The position numbers and the translations under genes were made by a program. This document shows positions 18,441-26,647 of a stretch of DNA of 64,000 nucleotides, in pieces. How positions within the stretch are numbered: the stretch's first letter is position 1; each line of letters begins with the position of its first letter. Under the pieces are notes generated by a model. The model saw only the letters and a program-made list of their open reading frames with translations, did not search any database and was not told where the DNA came from. Source of the DNA: Thermopolyspora sp040678635. Its GTDB lineage: Bacteria; Actinomycetota; Actinomycetes; Streptosporangiales; Streptosporangiaceae. The stretch spans positions 62,001 to 126,000 of the forward strand of contig NZ_JBFATZ010000009.1 in the NCBI RefSeq assembly GCF_040678635.1, written 5' to 3'.

Positions 18441-19856
18441 ATGAGACAAGGTTTCTCCCCGGCAACCTCAACTGATCGATTGGAGCTTCTCGTGCATCCG
18501 ACCGGCTCCCGGAAACAGTCCGGCCTGCCGTCCGAGAAACACTCCCGCGGTCGCTTCGCCGAGACCTTCGCCAGGCACACCCCCGAACCGCCGCGTGGCA
18601 CGGTCCCCGTGACCCGGATGTGGACCGTGATGGCGGGTGCGGCGACCCTGGCCCTGGCCATGTTCGTGGCCGGTTCCGTCGTCTCCGGCGGCATCACTCT
18701 GACCAGCGGAGTCTCCGCCACGGGGCAGGCGCCCGATCCCGGGCGGAACGCCGCCGCGGTCGGCGCCCCCGGCCAGGCCGGCCCCGCGTCCCAGAACCAG
18801 AGCGACCCGCGCGGTGCCCCCGCGTCCGTCCGTCCCACGTTCGGCACCGCCGCGCCCTCGGCCGGGACCACGACCGGGCCGTGGGCGGAGCAGCCGCTGA
18901 TCGCGCTGCCGTCGGCGACCCCGTCGCCCGACGGCCGTTCGATCGGCCTGGGGCCGATGAACACGATCAACGTGCAGCCGCCCGTGGTCCGGACGGTCAC
19001 GGCCACGCCCTCGACGGCGGCCACGACGGCCACAGCCACCGCCACCGCCACGGCCCCCGCCGCGGCCACCACCAAGGCCACGCCCGCCGCCAAGGCCGCC
19101 GCCCGGTCGACGTCGCCCGCGCTCAAGGTAGGCCCGGCGACGCCCACGGCCGCCGTGACATCACCCGTTCCCACGGCCACGGTGACCGTCACCTCGACCC
19201 CCACCCCCAGCGCCACCTCCGTCACCACGGTGACCACCACCGTGACCCCGACCCCGCGGCCCACGACGGAGCGGGACAGTGACGGGTCCCGCGAGCGGAG
19301 CGGGCAGGGGAACGGGGCCGAGCCGCAGGCGAAACCCTCCAGCGAGAAGCAAACCGATGAGCAGGGGAAGCCGTCGGGCGAGCAGGGGAAGTCGACCGGC
19401 GAGCAGGAGAAGCCGTCGGGCGACCAGGAGAAGAAGCCCGAGGGCCAGAACACCGGTAACGACAGCGGCAGGCCCTTCGTGAAGTCCGTCCATGGCGTGC
19501 GGCTGGTGAGCCTCGCCTCGAACCAATGCGTCGACGCAGGCCGAGGCACCGACGGCACCCCGCTCACCCTGCAGCCGTGCTCGGGCGCGGCCTCGCAGCG
19601 GTGGGTGTTCCACCAGGACGGCACGATCCGCAGCAGCTCCGGCCTGTGCATGGACGTGGCGATGGCCAACACCGCCGACGGCACCACCATCCAGGTCGCC
19701 AACTGCAACAACGGCCCGGCCCAGCGCTTCGCGATCCAGGACGGCAGGCTCCAGTACCCGGCCGCGAGCAAGTGCGTGGACGCCAGGGCGAACGCCGCGT
19801 CGCTGCAACTGTGGGGCTGCGCGGACAGCGCCACCCAGAAATGGCGCAAGGCGTGA
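18441..19856 (+). CDS. Membrane-anchored ricin-B-type lectin (471 aa)
   Basis: A cytoplasmic N-terminus of about 60 residues is followed by one membrane helix (about 61-83, WTVMAGAATLALAMFVAG). A long Ala/Thr/Pro and then Glu/Lys/Gly-rich linker carries repeated GEQGKSTGEQEKPSG-like units (about 290-345). A ricin-B lectin domain fills about residues 355-471. Its carbohydrate-binding signature appears as three QxW-type motifs (SQRWVF, AQRFAI, TQKWRK) with paired Cys in each repeat. The lectin would face outside the cell and bind glycans. GGAAGGGA before the ATG supports this start. The gene diverges from the ECF sigma gene with shared half-sites between them, so it may belong to the same regulon. 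Confidence 0.85.
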   Translation: MRQGFSPATSTDRLELLVHPTGSRKQSGLPSEKHSRGRFAETFARHTPEPPRGTVPVTRMWTVMAGAATLALAMFVAGSVVSGGITLTSGVSATGQAPDPGRNAAAVGAPGQAGPASQNQSDPRGAPASVRPTFGTAAPSAGTTTGPWAEQPLIALPSATPSPDGRSIGLGPMNTINVQPPVVRTVTATPSTAATTATATATATAPAAATTKATPAAKAAARSTSPALKVGPATPTAAVTSPVPTATVTVTSTPTPSATSVTTVTTTVTPTPRPTTERDSDGSRERSGQGNGAEPQAKPSSEKQTDEQGKPSGEQGKSTGEQEKPSGDQEKKPEGQNTGNDSGRPFVKSVHGVRLVSLASNQCVDAGRGTDGTPLTLQPCSGAASQRWVFHQDGTIRSSSGLCMDVAMANTADGTTIQVANCNNGPAQRFAIQDGRLQYPAASKCVDARANAASLQLWGCADSATQKWRKA

Positions 19857-19976
19857 CCCACACGCCGTGGCGAATAACCGCTCGACCGGCGCCGGGCGTG
19901 CCGTGCCGCCGCGCTTCTCCGCAATGAACCGGGTGAATCCTCGCGCGGTGGCATCCGCCGCCGGAAAACGCCGACG

Positions 19977-20003
19977 CCGTGCGCCGGAAACCTCGGCGCA
20001 CGG
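19977..20003 (+). terminator. Hairpin downstream of the lectin gene
   Basis: Perfect 10-bp arms, CCGTGCGCCG and CGGCGCACGG, enclose a 7-nt loop 120 bp after the lectin stop. There is no T tract on the plus strand, as is common for hairpin terminators in GC-rich actinomycetes. Confidence 0.5.
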
Positions 20004-20023
20004 TGCCGGTGAATAGCGCGGTC

Positions 20024-20070
20024 AAAAAAGACAAAAGGGCCGCCCCGACGCCGAAAGGCGCGGGGCGGCC
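20024..20070 (-). terminator. Strong rho-independent terminator reading leftward
   Basis: On the minus strand a GC stem (GGCCGCCCCG with CGGGGCGGCC, extended by GGCG/CGCC with one bulged base and a TTTC loop) is followed by a T-rich tract of about 14 nt. This is a textbook terminator. It implies leftward transcription through the repeat array upstream, or from the IclR gene. Confidence 0.8.
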
Positions 20071-20100
20071 GCGGTCTGTGCGGGCGTGATTCTCTCCGGG

Positions 20101-20640
20101 GCGTGGTTCGGCGAGCCCGTCCCCGCGGTGGAGCCGACGCCTGTGGTGCCGTCGGCGTGCCGGGGGCGTGCCAGGTGGAGGTGAAGCCCGGCGCGGATCG
20201 GGCACGGCGAATAGGAGGGTGGGGTGTCCACCCTCCTCTCGGTGTCAGGTCAGGCCGCCGGGGTCAGGTTGCCGGTGTGGAGCAGGATGTTCGGCGAGCC
20301 GGAGCCCGGGGTGGAGCCGACGCCTGTGGTGCCGTCGGCGTGCCGGGTGGAGGTGAAGCCCCGCGCGGATTGGCCACGGCGAACAGGAGGGTGGGGTGTC
20401 CGCCCTCCTCTCGGTGTCAGGTCAGGCCGCCGGGGTCAGGTTGCCGGTGTGGAGCAGGATGTTTGGCGAGCCGGAGCCCGGGGTGGAGCCCACGACTGTG
20501 GTGCCGTCGGTGTGCCGGGGGCGTGCCGGGTGGAGGTGAAGCCCCGCGCGGATCGGGCACGGCGAAAAGGAGGGTGGGGTGCCCACCCTCCTCTCGGTGT
20601 CAGGTCAGGTTGCCGGTGTGGAGCAGGATGTTCGGCGAGT
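20101..20640. repeat. Tandem ~172/183-bp repeats, each with a hairpin and a gene-end-like peptide
   Basis: Three copies of a unit contain the inverted repeat AGGAGGGTGG / CCACCCTCCT, starting at 20213, 20385 and 20568; the second copy has one mismatch. Further partial matches lie at both ends. On the minus strand each copy ends a frame in SPNILLHTGNLT (then PAA and a stop in two copies). The rightmost copy belongs to a longer frame ending at 20600 that reads PCRVDRDTIVGQGTTGVVC before the shared tail. The array thus looks like serial duplication of the 3' end of a small gene plus its terminator. No complete parental gene with a signal peptide was found. Confidence 0.7.
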
Positions 20641-20767
20641 CGGAGCCCGCGGTGCAGACCACGCCCGTGGTGCCCTGGCCGACGATCGTGTCGCGGTCGA
20701 CGCGGCAGGGTACGCGCACCGAAACCGGCGGCACCGGGCGATCCCCGTACGGCGCGGGCCCGCCAAG

Positions 20768-20866
20768 GTGGCTGTGCCGTAACAGACCGCCTTGGTGGGA
20801 GGCAGTCGCGGTCGGCGGGGCGAGTAGCCGGGGGTGGCTGTGCCGTGACAGACCGCCTGGGATGCC
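20768..20866. repeat. Duplicated ~28-bp element between the array and the IclR gene
   Basis: A sequence containing GGTGGCTGTGCCGT and then ACAGACCGCCT occurs at about 20768 and again at about 20833, with one or two differences. No function is assigned. The stretch from 19857 to 20873 contains no gene I can support. Confidence 0.6.
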
Positions 20867-20873
20867 GCGCCGG

Positions 20874-21641
20874 TCAGCGGGGTGAGTAGCCGAGGGCGGT
20901 GGACAGTTCTCGGGCGATCGTGAGGGTGCGGCGGCCGGCCTCGTCCAGGTGGGGGCCGAGGCGGGCCTTCGGGGCCGAGACGTTGATGGCTGCGACGATG
21001 AGGCCGCGGAAGTCCCGTACGGGGGCGGATACGCCGACCAGGCCGACCTCGAACTCCTCGTCCACGGCGGCGAAGCCGCGGTTGCGGATGGCGGCGACCT
21101 GGGCGAGCAGGTGGTCGAGCAGGGCGGCGGGGCGGTTTGTCTCCTGCAGCCACGTGGTGGCCCACGCGCGCAGGGTGTCCGGGGCCCAGTCGGACACGAG
21201 CACCCGTCCGGCCGACGTGAGCGGGGCGGGCACCGTCACGCCCTCCCAGCCGAGGGCGCGGAAGGCGTGCGAGGGCGCGACCGACAGCAGCGTCAGGACG
21301 CCGGAGCCGCGCAGCACGCACAGGTGCGCGGTCTCGTTGAGCGACGCCACCAACCGGCGCAGGTACGGCGCGGCCACGTGGGTGAGCCTCGCCTCCGCGG
21401 TGCGTGCCGCCATGGCGTACAGCCGCCAGCCCAGCCGGTAGGCGAGCGACTCGGGGTCCCGCTCGACCATGCCCTCGGCCTCCAGGCCGCGCAGGGCGCG
21501 GGACACCTGGCTCTTCTCACGTCCGAGCAGTTCGGCGATGCGGGTGACGCCGAGCCCGCCGTGGGCGTGCTCGGGCTGGGCGAGTAAGTCGACGATCTCC
21601 AGGTCACGGCGTAGGCCCGCCGAGGCTTGGGGGGTGGTCAA
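20874..21641 (-). CDS. IclR-family transcriptional regulator (255 aa)
   Basis: An N-terminal winged helix covers about residues 10-65 (LGVTRIAELLGREKSQVSRALRGL). The IclR ligand-binding domain follows (about 75-250), including the typical segment SVAPSHAFRALGWEG and a late GFAAVDEEFEVGLVGVSAPV. The start is set at TTG 21641, which is preceded by GGAG at proper spacing; the open frame extends far upstream to 22439, but that part lies antisense to the permease gene. It is divergent from the transporter-dehydrogenase operon and most likely senses its substrate or an intermediate. IclR proteins can repress or activate, and the sequence does not tell which. Confidence 0.9.
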   Translation of the reverse strand: MTTPQASAGLRRDLEIVDLLAQPEHAHGGLGVTRIAELLGREKSQVSRALRGLEAEGMVERDPESLAYRLGWRLYAMAARTAEARLTHVAAPYLRRLVASLNETAHLCVLRGSGVLTLLSVAPSHAFRALGWEGVTVPAPLTSAGRVLVSDWAPDTLRAWATTWLQETNRPAALLDHLLAQVAAIRNRGFAAVDEEFEVGLVGVSAPVRDFRGLIVAAINVSAPKARLGPHLDEAGRRTLTIARELSTALGYSPR

Positions 21642-21657
21642 GGCGCAGCTCCGACTC

Positions 21658-21732
21658 TTGTTGCGATAGTTGCAACACCTATTGCACTGGTAGAAACCCA
21701 CTATTAACGTGCACTCACTCCATTCGCAACAA
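21658..21732. promoter_or_regulatory. IclR/transporter divergent control region with inverted TTGTTGCG arms
   Basis: TTGTTGCG (21658-21665) and CGCAACAA (21725-21732) form a widely spaced inverted repeat. Between them is the palindrome GTTGCAAC (21669-21676), and TATTAA at 21702 may be a -10 element. The segment is clearly AT-richer than its surroundings. Binding by the adjacent IclR protein is inferred. Confidence 0.5.
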
Positions 21733-21746
21733 ATCGGAGGCAGCTC

Positions 21747-22394
21747 GTGACTCTCTACGAGTACATCGAGTCGCGCCGGGACGAGTTGCTCCTGGCCGCC
21801 GCCGAACACGCCCTCGTCGTGGCGCTGTCGATCCTGATCGCGACGATCATCGGCGTGGGGATCGGCGTCGCGGTGCACCGCAGGCCACGGCTCGCCGCGA
21901 TCGCCGTCGGCACGTCCGGCGGATTCCTCACGATCCCGTCGTTCGCGCTGCTCGGCCTGCTGATCCCGCTGCTCGGCCTGGGCTGGGGGCCGACCGTGGT
22001 CGCCCTGGTGCTGTACTCGCTCCTGCCGATCGTGCGCAACACGATCGTGGGCCTGAACGGCGTGGACGCCGCGGTCGTGGAGGCCGGGCGCGGCATGGGC
22101 ATGAGCGCGCGGCGGGTGATGGCGCGGGTGCAGCTTCCGCTGGCCTGGCCGGTCATCCTGGCGGGGATCCGCGTCTCCACCCAGATGATCGTCGGCATCG
22201 CGGCGATCGCCGCCTACGTCGCCGGCCCGGGGCTGGGCAACCAGATCTTCGACGGCCTCGCCCGCCTCGGCTCGGTGAACTCGCTCAACGCCGCGCTGGC
22301 GGGCACGCTCGGCGTGGTCCTGCTCGCCCTCGCCTTCGACCTGTTCTACCTCGTCGTCCGGCTGGTCACGACCCCGGGAGGACTTCGTGCTTGA
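21747..22394 (+). CDS. OpuC/ProW-type quaternary-amine ABC transporter permease (215 aa)
   Basis: Five to six membrane helices and a binding-protein-dependent transport EAA loop (about residues 112-142: EAGRGMGMSARRVMARVQLP) define an ABC permease of the OpuB/OpuC/ProW class, which imports glycine betaine, choline, carnitine and similar compounds. GTG 21747 has a clear CGGAGG ribosome site. It is the first gene of a long operon and overlaps the ATPase gene start by 8 bp. A second permease lies after the ATPase gene, the usual B-A-D arrangement of this family. Control by the divergent IclR regulator is likely. Confidence 0.9.
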   Translation: MTLYEYIESRRDELLLAAAEHALVVALSILIATIIGVGIGVAVHRRPRLAAIAVGTSGGFLTIPSFALLGLLIPLLGLGWGPTVVALVLYSLLPIVRNTIVGLNGVDAAVVEAGRGMGMSARRVMARVQLPLAWPVILAGIRVSTQMIVGIAAIAAYVAGPGLGNQIFDGLARLGSVNSLNAALAGTLGVVLLALAFDLFYLVVRLVTTPGGLRA

Positions 22395-23358
22395 CCACAT
22401 GACCGGGGGAGCCCGGATCGAGCTCGACAACCTCACCAAACGCTATCCGGGCCAGGACGCCCCCGCCGTGGAGAACGTCTCCATGGAGATCCCGGCGGGC
22501 GAGCTGGTCGTCTTCGTCGGCCCCTCGGGGTGCGGCAAGACCACCACGATGAAGATGATCAACCGGCTGATCGAGCCGACCTCCGGCAGCATCCGGATCG
22601 GCGGCGAGGACGTGCTCGCGCTGCCGCCCGACGAGCTGCGCCGGCACATCGGGTACGTCATCCAGCAGATCGGCCTGTTCCCGCACCTGACGATCGCCGA
22701 GAACATCGCCCTCGTGCCGAACCTGCTGCGCTGGCCCAAGGCGAAGATCCAGGCTCGGGTCGACGAGCTGCTCACGCTCGTCGGGCTCGATGCGGGGACG
22801 TACGCGGGCCGGTACCCCAAGCAGCTGTCCGGCGGGCAGCAGCAGCGCGTCGGCGTGGCGCGGGCGCTCGCCGCCGACCCGCCCGTCATGCTCATGGACG
22901 AGCCGTTCGGCGCCACCGACCCGATCACCCGCGAGCGCCTGCAGAACGAGTTCCTCCGCCTGCAGCGCGAGCTGCGCAAGACGATCATCTTCGTCACCCA
23001 CGACTTCGAGGAGGCGGTGAAGCTCGGCGACCGCATCGCCGTGCTGCGCGAGCGGTCGCGCATCGCCCAGTACGACACCCCGGCCCGGATCCTGGCGAAT
23101 CCGGCCGACGACTACGTGGCGAGCTTCGTCGGCGGCGACGCCACGCTCAAGCGGCTCGCGCTCATCACCGTGGCCGAGCTGAGGCCGCGCCCGGGTGACG
23201 CCGCGGGGCTGCCCCACGTCCCGGGTACGGCCACGCTGCGCCAGGCGCTCGACGTGATGGTGGCGAACGCCGTACAGGAGGTGGCGTGCGACGGCGGGAC
23301 GCTGACGTTCGCCGAGATCTGCGCCGCGGCCGGTCGGGCGGTGTCCGGTGTCCGCTGA
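22387..23358 (+). CDS. OpuCA-type ABC transporter ATP-binding protein (323 aa)
   Basis: All nucleotide-binding motifs are present: Walker A GPSGCGKTT (about residue 39), Q-loop QQIGLFPHLT, signature LSGGQQQRVGVARAL, Walker B PVMLMDEPFG and switch His in FVTHDFEEA. The architecture is that of ProV/OpuCA. The C-terminal part after residue 240 is only about 80 residues and carries at most a degenerate CBS-like segment, shorter than in OpuCA with two CBS domains, so ionic-strength gating may be absent. The GTG start lies inside the end of the upstream permease gene. This points to coupled translation and to nutrient uptake rather than osmoprotection, the latter being inference. Confidence 0.92.
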   Translation: MLDHMTGGARIELDNLTKRYPGQDAPAVENVSMEIPAGELVVFVGPSGCGKTTTMKMINRLIEPTSGSIRIGGEDVLALPPDELRRHIGYVIQQIGLFPHLTIAENIALVPNLLRWPKAKIQARVDELLTLVGLDAGTYAGRYPKQLSGGQQQRVGVARALAADPPVMLMDEPFGATDPITRERLQNEFLRLQRELRKTIIFVTHDFEEAVKLGDRIAVLRERSRIAQYDTPARILANPADDYVASFVGGDATLKRLALITVAELRPRPGDAAGLPHVPGTATLRQALDVMVANAVQEVACDGGTLTFAEICAAAGRAVSGVR

Positions 23359-24076
23359 ACGCATCCGGCGCGTCGTGGCGATGCCCGTCGCGCTCGCCGC
23401 CGTGCTGGCGCTGCTGTACCTGTGGGTGAGCGGGCAGGAGCTCGACTCCATCGAGCTGCGCACGCTCAACTCCGAGTACCTCGCCGCGCGGGTCGCCGAG
23501 CACCTGCGGCTCACCGCGCTCGCCCTCCTGCTCGTCGTGATCATCGCCATCCCGCTCGGCGTGCTGCTGTCGCGGCCGGCGGCCCGGTGGCTGAGCCCGG
23601 TCGTGCTCGGGCTGGCCAATCTGGGGCAGGCCACGCCCGCGATCGGGCTGCTGGTGCTGCTCACCATCCTGTTCGGCGTCGGCTTCACGATCGCGATGAT
23701 CGGCCTGGTCGCCTACGCCGTGCTGCCCGTGCTGCGCAACACGATCGTCGGCATCCGGCAGGTGGATCCCGCGCTCGTCGAGGCGGCGCGCGGGATGGGC
23801 ATGACCCGCGGCCAGGTGCTGTGGCGGGTCGAGCTCAAGCTGGCGATCCCGGTCATCCTCGCCGGGCTGCGCACCGCGCTGATCATGGCGGTCGGCGTGG
23901 CCACCCTCGCGACGTTCGTCAACGCCGGCGGGCTCGGCGACATCATCGTCAACGGCATCAAGCTCAACCGTACGCCGGTGCTGATCACCGGCAGCGTCCT
24001 CACCGCGTGCATCGCGTTCCTCGTCGACTGGGTCGGCGGGGTGGCCGAGGACTTCCTCCGCCCGAAGGGCATCTGA
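23348..24076 (+). CDS. OpuC/ProW-type ABC transporter permease, second subunit (242 aa)
   Basis: Six predicted membrane helices and the EAA loop EAARGMGMTRGQVLWRVELK near residue 140 mark it as the second permease of the transporter. It is paralogous to the first permease of the operon. The start overlaps the ATPase gene end by 11 bp. In this family the two permeases form a heterodimer with two ATPase subunits and receive substrate from the lipoprotein encoded next. Confidence 0.9.
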   Translation: MSAERIRRVVAMPVALAAVLALLYLWVSGQELDSIELRTLNSEYLAARVAEHLRLTALALLLVVIIAIPLGVLLSRPAARWLSPVVLGLANLGQATPAIGLLVLLTILFGVGFTIAMIGLVAYAVLPVLRNTIVGIRQVDPALVEAARGMGMTRGQVLWRVELKLAIPVILAGLRTALIMAVGVATLATFVNAGGLGDIIVNGIKLNRTPVLITGSVLTACIAFLVDWVGGVAEDFLRPKGI

Positions 24077-24096
24077 AACACCCCCTGGAGTGCACC

Positions 24097-25041
24097 ATGC
24101 TCAAACCACGCCATTTCGTCGTGGGCATCCTCGCCCTCGCGCTCACCGCCTGCGGATCCGGCGGCGGTCAGGCCGAGCAGGGCAGCCTCGGTAAGGAGCT
24201 GCAGGGCGCCACGTTCACCGTCGGCTCCAAGGACTTCTCCGAGTCGATCATCCTCGGCCACATCACCATGGAGATGCTGCGGGCGCACGGGGCCACGGTG
24301 AACGACAAGACCAACATCAAGGGCTCCACCAACACCCGTACCGCCATGACCTCGGGCAACATCGACATGTACTGGGAGTACACCGGCACCGGCTGGATCA
24401 CCTACCTCAAGCAGACCCAGCCCATCCCGGACCCGCGGCAGCAGTACGACGCCGTCGCCAAGGAGGACCTGGCCTCCAACAAGGTCGTCTGGGGCAAGCC
24501 GGCGCCGCTCAACAACACCTACGCCTTCGCCGTACGCAAGGAGAAGGCCGCCGAACTCGGCGTGACCAAGCTCTCCGACCTCGCCGGCCTCGCCAAGAGC
24601 AAGCCGCAGGAGGCCACGTTCTGCATCGAGAGCGAGTTCTCCACCCGCGACGACGGCTGGCCCGGCCTGCTCAAGACGTACGGGATCGAGGTTCCCAAGG
24701 ACAACGTGAAGATGGTCGACACCGGTGTGATCTACACCGAGACGCAGAAGGGGGAGACCTGCAACTTCGGCGAGGTCTTCGCCACCGACGGCCGCATCGC
24801 CTCGCTCGGCCTCACCGTCCTGCAGGACGACAAGCACTTCTTCCCCGTCTACAACGCCGCGCTCACCCTGCGGCAGGACACCGCGACCAAGTACCCGCAG
24901 GTGCTGCAGTACCTGGACCCGGTCGCGGCCAAGCTCACCGACGAGGTCATGCAGCAGCTCAACGCCCAGGTGGACGCCGAGGGCCAAAAGCCCGAGAAGG
25001 TCGCCCACGACTGGCTGGTCAAGGAGGGCTTCCTCAAGTGA
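24097..25041 (+). CDS. OpuCC/ProX-type substrate-binding lipoprotein (314 aa)
   Basis: A lipoprotein signal peptide with the lipobox LTAC-G near residue 19 is followed by the OpuAC-type fold: FTVGSKDFSESIILGHITME at the start of the mature protein, then the aromatic segment DMYWEYTGTGW that helps form the ligand cage in this family. The family binds quaternary ammonium compounds such as glycine betaine, choline or carnitine by cation-pi contacts. The exact ligand cannot be read from sequence. The downstream catabolic genes suggest the ligand is used as a carbon or nitrogen source. Confidence 0.92.
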   Translation: MLKPRHFVVGILALALTACGSGGGQAEQGSLGKELQGATFTVGSKDFSESIILGHITMEMLRAHGATVNDKTNIKGSTNTRTAMTSGNIDMYWEYTGTGWITYLKQTQPIPDPRQQYDAVAKEDLASNKVVWGKPAPLNNTYAFAVRKEKAAELGVTKLSDLAGLAKSKPQEATFCIESEFSTRDDGWPGLLKTYGIEVPKDNVKMVDTGVIYTETQKGETCNFGEVFATDGRIASLGLTVLQDDKHFFPVYNAALTLRQDTATKYPQVLQYLDPVAAKLTDEVMQQLNAQVDAEGQKPEKVAHDWLVKEGFLK

Positions 25042-25541
25042 CGATGCGGATCGGGGAGAGTTTCATCGGCGAGGGGGCGGAGGCCGCGCACGTCAACACC
25101 GTGCTCGGCGCCCGCTCCGGCCCGGTCGGTACGGCCTGGGCCACCGCGCTGGCCACGCCGAGCGCGGGCCACGCCCCCTTCGTCGCGGTGGTGCGGCCCG
25201 GCGTACCGGCCCGGCCCGCCACCCTCTTCGTCAACAAGGCCGCGATCGAGTCGGACCGGCACGCCGAGCTGACCTGGGGCGCGGCCCAGGCGGGCGTCGC
25301 CGCGGGCGTGCTCGACGCGGTCGCCGAGGGCCTCGTGGCCGACCCCGACGACCTCGTGCTGATCGCGGCGGTCTGGGTGAACCCGAAGGCCGCCGACGCC
25401 GACCTCGTCTACGCCAACAACCGCGCGGCCACCCGCGAGGCCATCCGGGCGGGGGCGACGAACACCCCGTCCGTCGCCGACGCGCTCGCCGTACGGCACG
25501 CGCCGAGCAATCCGTTCTACACACCATCGGGGGACATGTGA
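25038..25541 (+). CDS. fae: Formaldehyde-activating enzyme (Fae) homologue (167 aa)
   Basis: The whole protein matches the Fae fold: RIGESFIGEGAEAAHVNTVL at the start, with the His of the GxxAEAAH motif that corresponds to the catalytic His of methylotroph Fae, then LFVNKAAIES and a central Ala/Gly-rich helix. Fae condenses formaldehyde with tetrahydromethanopterin in methylotrophs and methanogens. Actinomycetes are not generally known to make that cofactor, so the carrier or substrate here is open. The GTG start overlaps the lipoprotein stop, and the gene's stop overlaps the racemase start. It may detoxify formaldehyde from N- or O-demethylation of the imported compound, but no demethylase gene is visible in the operon. 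Confidence 0.82.
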   Translation: MTMRIGESFIGEGAEAAHVNTVLGARSGPVGTAWATALATPSAGHAPFVAVVRPGVPARPATLFVNKAAIESDRHAELTWGAAQAGVAAGVLDAVAEGLVADPDDLVLIAAVWVNPKAADADLVYANNRAATREAIRAGATNTPSVADALAVRHAPSNPFYTPSGDM

Positions 25542-26647
25542 AGATCACCGCCATCCGGCTCGACCGGATGCGCCTGCCGCTCGACCCGCCGTTCAACGCC
25601 GCCTGGGATCCCGTGCCGCGCACCTGGTTCGACGCGACCCTGGTGACGGTGGAGACCGACGAGGGCGTGACCGGGTACGGCTCCGGCGACACGATGGACG
25701 GCTTCGAGGCCTACGAGCACCTCTTCCTCGGCCGGGACCCGCTCGCCATCGTCAACCACGTCAAGACGCTGGAGACGGTGAACTTCCACGCCGGCCGGTA
25801 CTGGCCGCTGGAGGCCGCGCTGTGGGACATCCTCGGCAAGGTGACCGGCCGGCCCGTCGCCGGGCTGTTCGGCGGCGCGACCGACCGGGTGTCCGCCTAC
25901 GCCTCGTTCGGCGAGCTCAAGCCGCCCGCCGAGCGGGCCGAGGCGGCGCTCGCCGCCAAGGAGGCCGGATTCCGCGCCATGAAGATCCGCATCTCCCGGG
26001 ACCGGCTCGCCCAGGGCGTGGAGACCGTACGCGCCACCCGCGAGGCCGTCGGCCCGGACATCGCGATCATGGTGGATCTCAACCAGTCCTGGCGCATGTC
26101 CGGCGACATCGAGCCCGCCCTCGACCTCGCCTCGGTCCGCCGGGTCGCCGTCGAGCTCGCCGAGCTCGACGTGCTGTGGCTGGAGGAGCCGCTGCCGCAG
26201 TACGACGTCGAAGGCGTGCGGACCGTGCGCGCCCAGACCGGCATCCGGGTCGCCGGCGGCGAGATGGTGCGAACCATGCCCGAGCTGCTGCACCTGCTGG
26301 AGTGCGACGCCCTCGACGTCTACCAGCCGGACGTGGTGCTGTCGGTCGGCATGCTGCGCGCCCGGACCATCGCCGAGCTCGCCTTCGTCAAGCACCGCTG
26401 GTTCACCCCGCACACCTGGAGCAACGGGCTGGGCGTGCTCGCCAACCTGCACGTGGTGGCCGGGGTCGGCGGCGGGCCGTACGTGGAGTTCCCCTACGAC
26501 CCGCCCGGGTGGACGCCGCAGCGGCGCGACTTCTTCCTCGCGCAGCCGATCGAGGTCGACTCCGAGGGCTACCTCGCGGTGCCCGGCGTGCCGGGGCTCG
26601 GCGCCGAGATCGACCACGAGGCGGTACGGCGCTGGAGGATCGGATGA
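25538..26647 (+). CDS. Enolase-superfamily enzyme, mandelate-racemase subgroup (369 aa)
   Basis: A capping domain (residues 1 to about 125) precedes the barrel. Catalytic features visible: a KxR motif in AMKIRIS (about 150), metal ligands in MVDLNQSW, WLEEPLP and AGGEM, the Asp of DVYQPD and the His of FTPHTWSNGLG, forming the Asp-His dyad of the mandelate-racemase subgroup. Members are racemases, epimerases or acid-sugar dehydratases. Linkage to a quaternary-amine transporter recalls hydroxyproline-betaine 2-epimerases, but no Rieske demethylase accompanies it. The GTG start overlaps the previous stop. Substrate is unknown. Confidence 0.87.
   Translation: MKITAIRLDRMRLPLDPPFNAAWDPVPRTWFDATLVTVETDEGVTGYGSGDTMDGFEAYEHLFLGRDPLAIVNHVKTLETVNFHAGRYWPLEAALWDILGKVTGRPVAGLFGGATDRVSAYASFGELKPPAERAEAALAAKEAGFRAMKIRISRDRLAQGVETVRATREAVGPDIAIMVDLNQSWRMSGDIEPALDLASVRRVAVELAELDVLWLEEPLPQYDVEGVRTVRAQTGIRVAGGEMVRTMPELLHLLECDALDVYQPDVVLSVGMLRARTIAELAFVKHRWFTPHTWSNGLGVLANLHVVAGVGGGPYVEFPYDPPGWTPQRRDFFLAQPIEVDSEGYLAVPGVPGLGAEIDHEAVRRWRIG

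Noticed and set aside
21642..22439. N-terminal extension of the IclR frame to 521 residues
   Set aside because: The extra part is antisense to the permease gene and low in coding character; TTG 21641 has a proper ribosome site and fits the family length.
25822..26643. 758-codon frame running through the racemase into the aldehyde dehydrogenase
   Set aside because: Only the part from ATG 26644 is aldehyde dehydrogenase. The upstream part is an Arg-rich off-frame reading of the racemase gene.
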